A stretch of 64,000 nucleotides of DNA from JBGTFE01 sp049799955 (GTDB taxonomy: Bacteria; Acidobacteriota; Blastocatellia; Pyrinomonadales; Pyrinomonadaceae). Below are positions 60,263-64,000 of this stretch, one piece after another. The stretch's first letter is position 1. Every line of letters starts with the position of its first letter. A model generated the notes under the pieces. The model was given only the letters and a program-made list of their open reading frames with translations. It ran no database searches and had not been told where the DNA came from. The DNA is taken from the NCBI GenBank assembly GCA_049799955.1, contig JBARIW010000084.1:1-64000 (forward strand), written 5' to 3'. The position numbers were made by a program, and so were the translations under genes.

Positions 60263-61930
60263 TTATTTTTCCTCAGGAATTTCTTTCGTGTTTCCGCGTT
60301 CTAATTTGGCAAAGCGCGAAGTTGAAAGCCATTCGGGCATCTTGTCCATTTCGGAAATGCGCCAGCCCATAATTCCCATCACTTCCGCGACGGTTTCCGC
60401 GCCTTCCCACGCCCAATCCGGTTTTATGGTATCGCCCGGATTGTGATAATCGGTTTTTTCCCATTCCTTGCTGCGGTCAATCCACTTTTGTGCGTCTCCG
60501 GCAGGCGCGCCGAGAAGCATCAGCGCCGGAACGCCGCGTTCGACAAACGAATAATGGTCGGAGCGGTAAAAGATTTTCTCGTCGGGCATCGGGTCGGCAA
60601 TGACTTTGATGCCGAAAATATTTGACACATCGCTGAGCATCGCTCCGAGGCTCGAATGTTCCGCGCCGAAGCCGACAAAGGTTTTCACAGGCGCGTAAAT
60701 TTCCGTGCCGATGCCGTCGAGATTCAAATTCGCGGCAACTTTCTTAATGTCCCAAGTCGGTTTTTTCGCCCAGTATTTCGAGCCGTAAAGCCCGTATTCT
60801 TCGCCCGTAACGGCGAGAAAAACCATCGAGCGTTTCGGTTTCATTTTTGAATAAGCTTCGGCGACCGAAAGCATTTCCGCCACGCCGAGCGCATTGTCAG
60901 CCGCGCCCGGATAAATCTTGCCGTTTTCCACGCCGTAAGCGTCGTAATGCGCCGAAAACAAAACCGCTTCCGATTTTAAGGTCGGGTCAGAGCCTTCGAT
61001 ATAACCGGCGACATTTGAAGAAGTGCCTTTCGTCAGCTTGTATTTGGCGACGATTTTGGCTTTTTGATTCAGCTTAATCGGTTTGAATGAAGTGTTTTCA
61101 GCCTGTGCCAGCGCGTCTTTCAAGGTAACGCCGGATTTTGCGAAAAGCTTTTCGGCGGCTTTTGAGCCGACATAAATAATCGGCGGAACTTCTGCCGGAT
61201 AACCTTTTTCGTCAGGCATCATAATTTGCCGTCTGCCCATATATTGGATTGATTCGTCGGGCGAATGTTCCTCGCGCCCGTGCCCGATAAAGACAATCGC
61301 CGCAGCGCCTTTCATCATCACGCCCTGAACAAAGACCTGACCGGCTTTTTGCGCGTCCCAAGCTTTTTTCGGAATGCTCGCGGGCGGACCTTCGAGCATC
61401 ACGACGACTTTGCCGCTGACATCGACTCCGGCGAGGTCGTCGCGTTTAATCGACTGCGCCTGAATGCCGTAAGCGACAAAAACCATTTCGCCGCCGGTAT
61501 CTTTGTTGCCGTTGTTCATCGGAACAAAAGCGAAATCCGTTCCGTGAGCGAGACTTTCTTCGCCGACTTTGAATGTGGTTTCGGCGGTTGTCGCGCTTTC
61601 TTTAAAATCGATTTTTTGCAGATAGCTGCCTTTATCGCCGAGCGGTTTCAAACCCAGTTTTTGAAAACGGTCGGCAATCCAGTTTGCCGCTTTATCGCCG
61701 CCGGGCTGCATCGTGCCTCGTCCCTGCATATCTTCAGCCGAAAGCGCGGCGGTAGCTTCTTTAATCGTCGGAATAGTGATTTTTTCGGCGATTTCCTTTT
61801 CGGTCGCCGAAAGCGAACCGGCGGCAGGCGCGACAGTTTGCGCGAAAACCTGTCCGAAAAGAAAAATTGCCAGCATCAGCGCCGACAGGCTCTTTTGCCA
61901 TCGCGCCGTTTTACCAGATTGATATTTCAT
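60263..61930 (-). CDS. Exported M28-family zinc peptidase (3)
   Basis: This 555-residue protein has a signal peptide (SLSALMLAIFLFGQVFAQ), a PA domain (GEMVFVAYGIQAQSIKRDDLAGVDVSGKVVVMLEG) and an M28 core: SAHYDAYG, YPGAADNALGVAEM, VTGEEYGLYGS, and YRSDHYSFVERGVPALM. It is transcribed leftward, towards the nested palindrome. It is closer in block order to the first M28 protein than to the second, but diverged from both. It is probably an exported aminopeptidase. Confidence 0.92.
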   Translation of the reverse strand: MKYQSGKTARWQKSLSALMLAIFLFGQVFAQTVAPAAGSLSATEKEIAEKITIPTIKEATAALSAEDMQGRGTMQPGGDKAANWIADRFQKLGLKPLGDKGSYLQKIDFKESATTAETTFKVGEESLAHGTDFAFVPMNNGNKDTGGEMVFVAYGIQAQSIKRDDLAGVDVSGKVVVMLEGPPASIPKKAWDAQKAGQVFVQGVMMKGAAAIVFIGHGREEHSPDESIQYMGRRQIMMPDEKGYPAEVPPIIYVGSKAAEKLFAKSGVTLKDALAQAENTSFKPIKLNQKAKIVAKYKLTKGTSSNVAGYIEGSDPTLKSEAVLFSAHYDAYGVENGKIYPGAADNALGVAEMLSVAEAYSKMKPKRSMVFLAVTGEEYGLYGSKYWAKKPTWDIKKVAANLNLDGIGTEIYAPVKTFVGFGAEHSSLGAMLSDVSNIFGIKVIADPMPDEKIFYRSDHYSFVERGVPALMLLGAPAGDAQKWIDRSKEWEKTDYHNPGDTIKPDWAWEGAETVAEVMGIMGWRISEMDKMPEWLSTSRFAKLERGNTKEIPEEK

Positions 61931-62013
61931 TATTACTTTTACCCTTTATTTATATAAGTTTATTAACTTTGCAGTTTGATTATAGATTCATTTAAAGGGC
62001 ATTTAGTTGTCAA

Positions 62014-62054
62014 ATGAAAAAGCTTTTCTTAACGGGTAAGAAAAGCTTTTTCAT
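62014..62054. terminator. Perfect 18-bp hairpin, leftward terminator
   Basis: The arms at 62014-62031 and 62037-62054 are exact reverse complements with a 5-base loop. It is placed after the stop of the small leftward gene at 62071 and before the M28 gene start. On the minus strand it is followed by T-rich sequence. Confidence 0.7.
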
Positions 62055-62070
62055 CTAATTTTTGTAAATT

Positions 62071-62262
62071 CTAAAACACCACGTCCGGCGGCAAATCGGG
62101 AATCGGCTCGGGCGGCGTCGGAAATGGTTCGGGTTCGTTAATCGGGTCGCTGACCGGATACGGGTCGGGAACGTTCGGTTCGGGCGCCGACGGCTGGTCA
62201 GGTTCTTTAAATGGATTATCCGGTTCTTCAGTCTGCATATTCGTTTCGTTAAATTCTTTCAT
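62071..62262 (-). CDS. Small Pro/Asp/Glu-rich protein, unknown
   Basis: This 63-residue protein is preceded by a strong ribosome site (AAGGAGAAAATC). It is almost entirely Pro, Glu, Asp and Asn (PEPNVPDPYPVSDPINEPEPFP), so it is disordered and acidic. It has no signal peptide. The good start signal and terminator argue that it is real, while the composition gives no function. It lies 23 bases after the PQQ dehydrogenase stop, in the same leftward direction. Confidence 0.6.
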   Translation of the reverse strand: MKEFNETNMQTEEPDNPFKEPDQPSAPEPNVPDPYPVSDPINEPEPFPTPPEPIPDLPPDVVF

Positions 62263-62285
62263 GATTTTCTCCTTTTATTCATTTC

Positions 62286-63449
62286 TTATTTTACCGGCAC
62301 GATGCGCATAATGCGGTCATCGTCCGTCGCCGCGCTGCCGCGACCGTCGCGGTTTGAGGTCGAAAAATAGATAAATCCGTCCGGTCCTTCCGCCATTTCG
62401 CGGATTCTGCCGTAAACGTCTTTCAGCAAATCTTCCTGGCTGGCGACCGCTCTGCCGTTGAGAACAACGCGAATAATGCGTGTTCCGCGCAGGCATCCGA
62501 AAAAGAAATTGCCTTTGAAATCGGGAAAAGCCGAGCCGTTGTAAAACATTCCGCTTGCGGGCGCGCACGACGGCGTGTATTCGAGAAGCGGCGAAATCAT
62601 TCCTTCGCGAGTTCGATTGCCGTAAATTTCCGCCCAGCCGTAATTTTTGCCTGCTTCGACAATGTTGACTTCATCCGCGCCGCCGCCTTTGCCCTCGAAG
62701 TTCGAAGGTCCGTGTTCGGTCTGGAACATCAAACCCGAACCGGGCTGCCACGCCAAGCCCTGCGCGTTTCGATGTCCGAAGCTCCAGATTTCCGGTCGCG
62801 CGCCTTTCTGATTGATAAACGGATTATCCTGCGGAATCGTGCCGTCGTCGTTCAGACGCAGGGTTTTCCCGTTAACCGAATCCATTTTCTGCGACAGATT
62901 CCAGTCGGTCGCGTCGCCTGTCGTAACGTAAAGCTTGCCGTCGGGACCAAATCGCGCGCGCGTTCCGGCGTGATTCGGCGAAGCGGCGATTCCTTCGATA
63001 ATCGTTTTCGGCTCGATTAATTTGCCGCCGTCAAATTTATATCTGACGACTTTGACCTGTTTGCCGTCGCCGCGATAGGCGTAGGCGAGATAGACGAATT
63101 TATTTTCGGCAAATTTCGGATGGAGCGACACGTCCATCAAACCGCTTTCGCCCGAAGGCTCGACATCCGGCACTTTATAAATCGGTTCTTCGCGCAGCTT
63201 TCCCTTTTCGATAATCCGAACTCTGCCCGGACGCTCGGTAAAAATCATATTGCCGTCGGGCAAAAAGGCGAACGCCCACGGAACTTCCAAACCGCCGGCG
63301 ACAATTTCGACCTTAAATTTCACATCCGATTTCGAAGTCGAAACAGTCTGATTTTCAGCCAGACCTTTCGGCTTCTGCCCGCACGCGGCGGTGAGAAGAA
63401 GAGTCGAGATAATTAAGCTATAAAAAATTTGTTTTAATCGCATAAGCAT
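62286..63449 (-). CDS. PQQ-dependent aldose sugar dehydrogenase, lipoprotein
   Basis: This 387-residue protein has a lipobox (LLLTAACG), so it is probably anchored to a membrane from the outside. The soluble glucose/aldose dehydrogenase family blocks are present: VEIVAGGLEVPWAFAFLPDGNMIFTERPGRVRII, GLMDVSLHPKFAENKFVYLAYAY, SPNHAGTRARFGPDGKLYVTTGDATD, GHRNAQGLAWQPGSGLMFQTEHGP, and DGFIYFSTSNRDGRG near the end. A six-bladed propeller binds PQQ and oxidises aldose sugars. It is leftward, followed closely by the small acidic gene, with a palindromic repeat upstream. Confidence 0.93.
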   Translation of the reverse strand: MLMRLKQIFYSLIISTLLLTAACGQKPKGLAENQTVSTSKSDVKFKVEIVAGGLEVPWAFAFLPDGNMIFTERPGRVRIIEKGKLREEPIYKVPDVEPSGESGLMDVSLHPKFAENKFVYLAYAYRGDGKQVKVVRYKFDGGKLIEPKTIIEGIAASPNHAGTRARFGPDGKLYVTTGDATDWNLSQKMDSVNGKTLRLNDDGTIPQDNPFINQKGARPEIWSFGHRNAQGLAWQPGSGLMFQTEHGPSNFEGKGGGADEVNIVEAGKNYGWAEIYGNRTREGMISPLLEYTPSCAPASGMFYNGSAFPDFKGNFFFGCLRGTRIIRVVLNGRAVASQEDLLKDVYGRIREMAEGPDGFIYFSTSNRDGRGSAATDDDRIMRIVPVK

Positions 63450-63501
63450 ATTTCCATTTTTTATTAGACGCCTCGACTCGTCAAATTCTTCCGACTTTTT
63501 T

Positions 63502-63573
63502 AATAGGTAATAAGTAATTGGTAATTGGTAATTGGCAAAAACTTATTACCTATTACCAATTACTTATTACCTT
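63502..63573. repeat. Palindromic repeat (AGGTAATAAGTAATTGG words)
   Basis: The left arm, about 63502-63535, and the right arm, 63543-63573, are near reverse complements built from GGTAAT and TAATTGG words. It lies between the PQQ dehydrogenase start and the stop of the next leftward gene. Confidence 0.8.
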
Positions 63574-63847
63574 CCTGCCCGGCATACACTTTGACGCTTT
63601 CTTTTTCCTTTCCCCAGATATGGTCTTCCACGCCTTCGACACCCGCTCGGCGAGCGCAGGCGGCGCAACAGAAAAAATCCTCTTTTGCTTCGATTCCATG
63701 CCCGATTATCCGGCAGCCGCAATTAGCGCAGACGGGCGCGAGCTTATGAATCGCGCATTCGAAACAATCAAAAATGTGGCGCTCGCCCGCCGTTATCACT
63801 TCAAAAGCCAGATAATAATTGTTGCCGCAAACTTCACACTGTGCCAT
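63560..63847 (-). CDS. Cysteine-rich zinc-binding protein
   Basis: About 95 residues. The start at ATG 63847 after GGAGAAAAT is chosen; the longer frame to 63919 starts inside a palindrome. There are four Cys pairs or clusters: CEVC, CFEC, CANCGC and CCAAC, with His in ERHIFDCFECAIH and GHG, which fits multiple zinc ribbons, a pattern I know from small metal-binding proteins in environmental genomes. The C-terminal tail is charged. The end of the gene overlaps the palindrome at 63502. Function unknown. Confidence 0.7.
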   Translation of the reverse strand: MAQCEVCGNNYYLAFEVITAGERHIFDCFECAIHKLAPVCANCGCRIIGHGIEAKEDFFCCAACARRAGVEGVEDHIWGKEKESVKVYAGQEGNK

Positions 63848-63870
63848 ATTTTCTCCTTCGGAGAATAAAT

Positions 63871-63950
63871 GATGAGTTAGGAATGATGAACGATGAATAA
63901 AAGAATTTCTTACGCTCATCGTTCATCGTTCCGCGTTCATCGTTTATTTC
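63871..63950. repeat. Palindromic repeat (GATGAACGATGA words)
   Basis: The left arm GATGAACGATGAA near 63886-63899 and the right arm CATCGTTCATCG at about 63917-63930, repeated near 63937, form a short palindrome with several ATGA-type words. It overlaps the end of the partial leftward gene at the window edge. Confidence 0.65.
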
Positions 63951-64000
63951 ATTTTTCCCTGAATTTCCTTAATCTTTTCCAGATGCTTTTTCAGCGTCGG
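63944..64000 (-). CDS. C-terminal end of an unknown gene (partial)
   Basis: The minus strand is open from the window edge to a stop at 63944-63946 and encodes PTLKKHLEKIKEIQGKMK, a basic helix. Only the last 18 codons are in view, so no product can be named. It is the next leftward gene upstream of the zinc-binding gene. Confidence 0.55.
   Translation of the reverse strand, partial: PTLKKHLEKIKEIQGKMK

Noticed and set aside
61265..61957. Plus-strand frame across the third M28 gene
   Set aside because: It is antisense to a clear peptidase with all its metal blocks. The translation has no recognisable pattern.
63848..63919. Longer form of the zinc-binding protein
   Set aside because: The 24 added residues come from a palindromic repeat; the ATG at 63847 has a good GGAG site.

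Overview
The window looks like part of a chromosome of an Acidobacteriota bacterium, probably Blastocatellia/Pyrinomonadales-like. This is inferred from gene types (several secreted M28 peptidases, a reaction-centre-type cytochrome c, a PQQ sugar dehydrogenase, an ECF sigma factor next to an anti-sigma/TPR/CHAT protein) and from dispersed palindromic repeats. No rRNA, tRNA or CRISPR array was recognised.

Layout. (1) 1-5.5 kb: AT-rich accessory DNA with a 5'-disrupted nuclease-like gene, a secreted glycosidase-like protein, a large SF2 helicase fused to a PD-(D/E)XK nuclease, and a run of small hairpins closed by a perfect 15-bp stem. (2) 5.5-14 kb: a truncated and an intact subtilisin, then a leftward operon of an ECF sigma factor, a membrane anti-sigma/TPR/CHAT protease and two paralogous cysteine-containing proteins of unknown family. 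This is a candidate protease-based signalling module. (3) 14.4-17.4 kb: a perR-like regulator with a palindrome in its promoter, followed by katG. (4) 17.5-42.7 kb: an essentially complete extracellular contractile injection system (eCIS; Afp/PVC/MAC type). It encodes cap, sheath, three tubes, LysM hub, VgrG-like spike, PAAR-like tip, gp25, two large baseplate proteins, a tail fibre with an S74 chaperone, an Ig-like-repeat protein, a tape measure and an AAA+ ATPase. Two leftward genes inside the locus encode DUF4157 (HEAWH) cargo proteins. Their C-termini carry a Cys...His signature resembling CheD/CNF-type glutamine deamidases. This is the most exciting prediction in the window.

(5) 42.7-64 kb: GC-richer, core-like DNA. 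It begins with a 21-bp minisatellite and continues with queG, an SH3 protein, moaA, msrA, and a long series of exported proteins: three M28 peptidases, NTF2-like proteins, a dihaem cytochrome, a formylglycine-generating-enzyme-like protein, an amidohydrolase, an alpha/beta hydrolase-TPR protein, a beta-lactamase-like serine hydrolase and a PQQ dehydrogenase. Eight long palindromes built from short tandem words occur only here. Seven are intergenic and one is inserted in frame inside moaA. Their absence from 1-43 kb suggests that the left two thirds is an accessory island with a different history.

All function calls rest on motifs and remembered family features read by eye. No database search was run.
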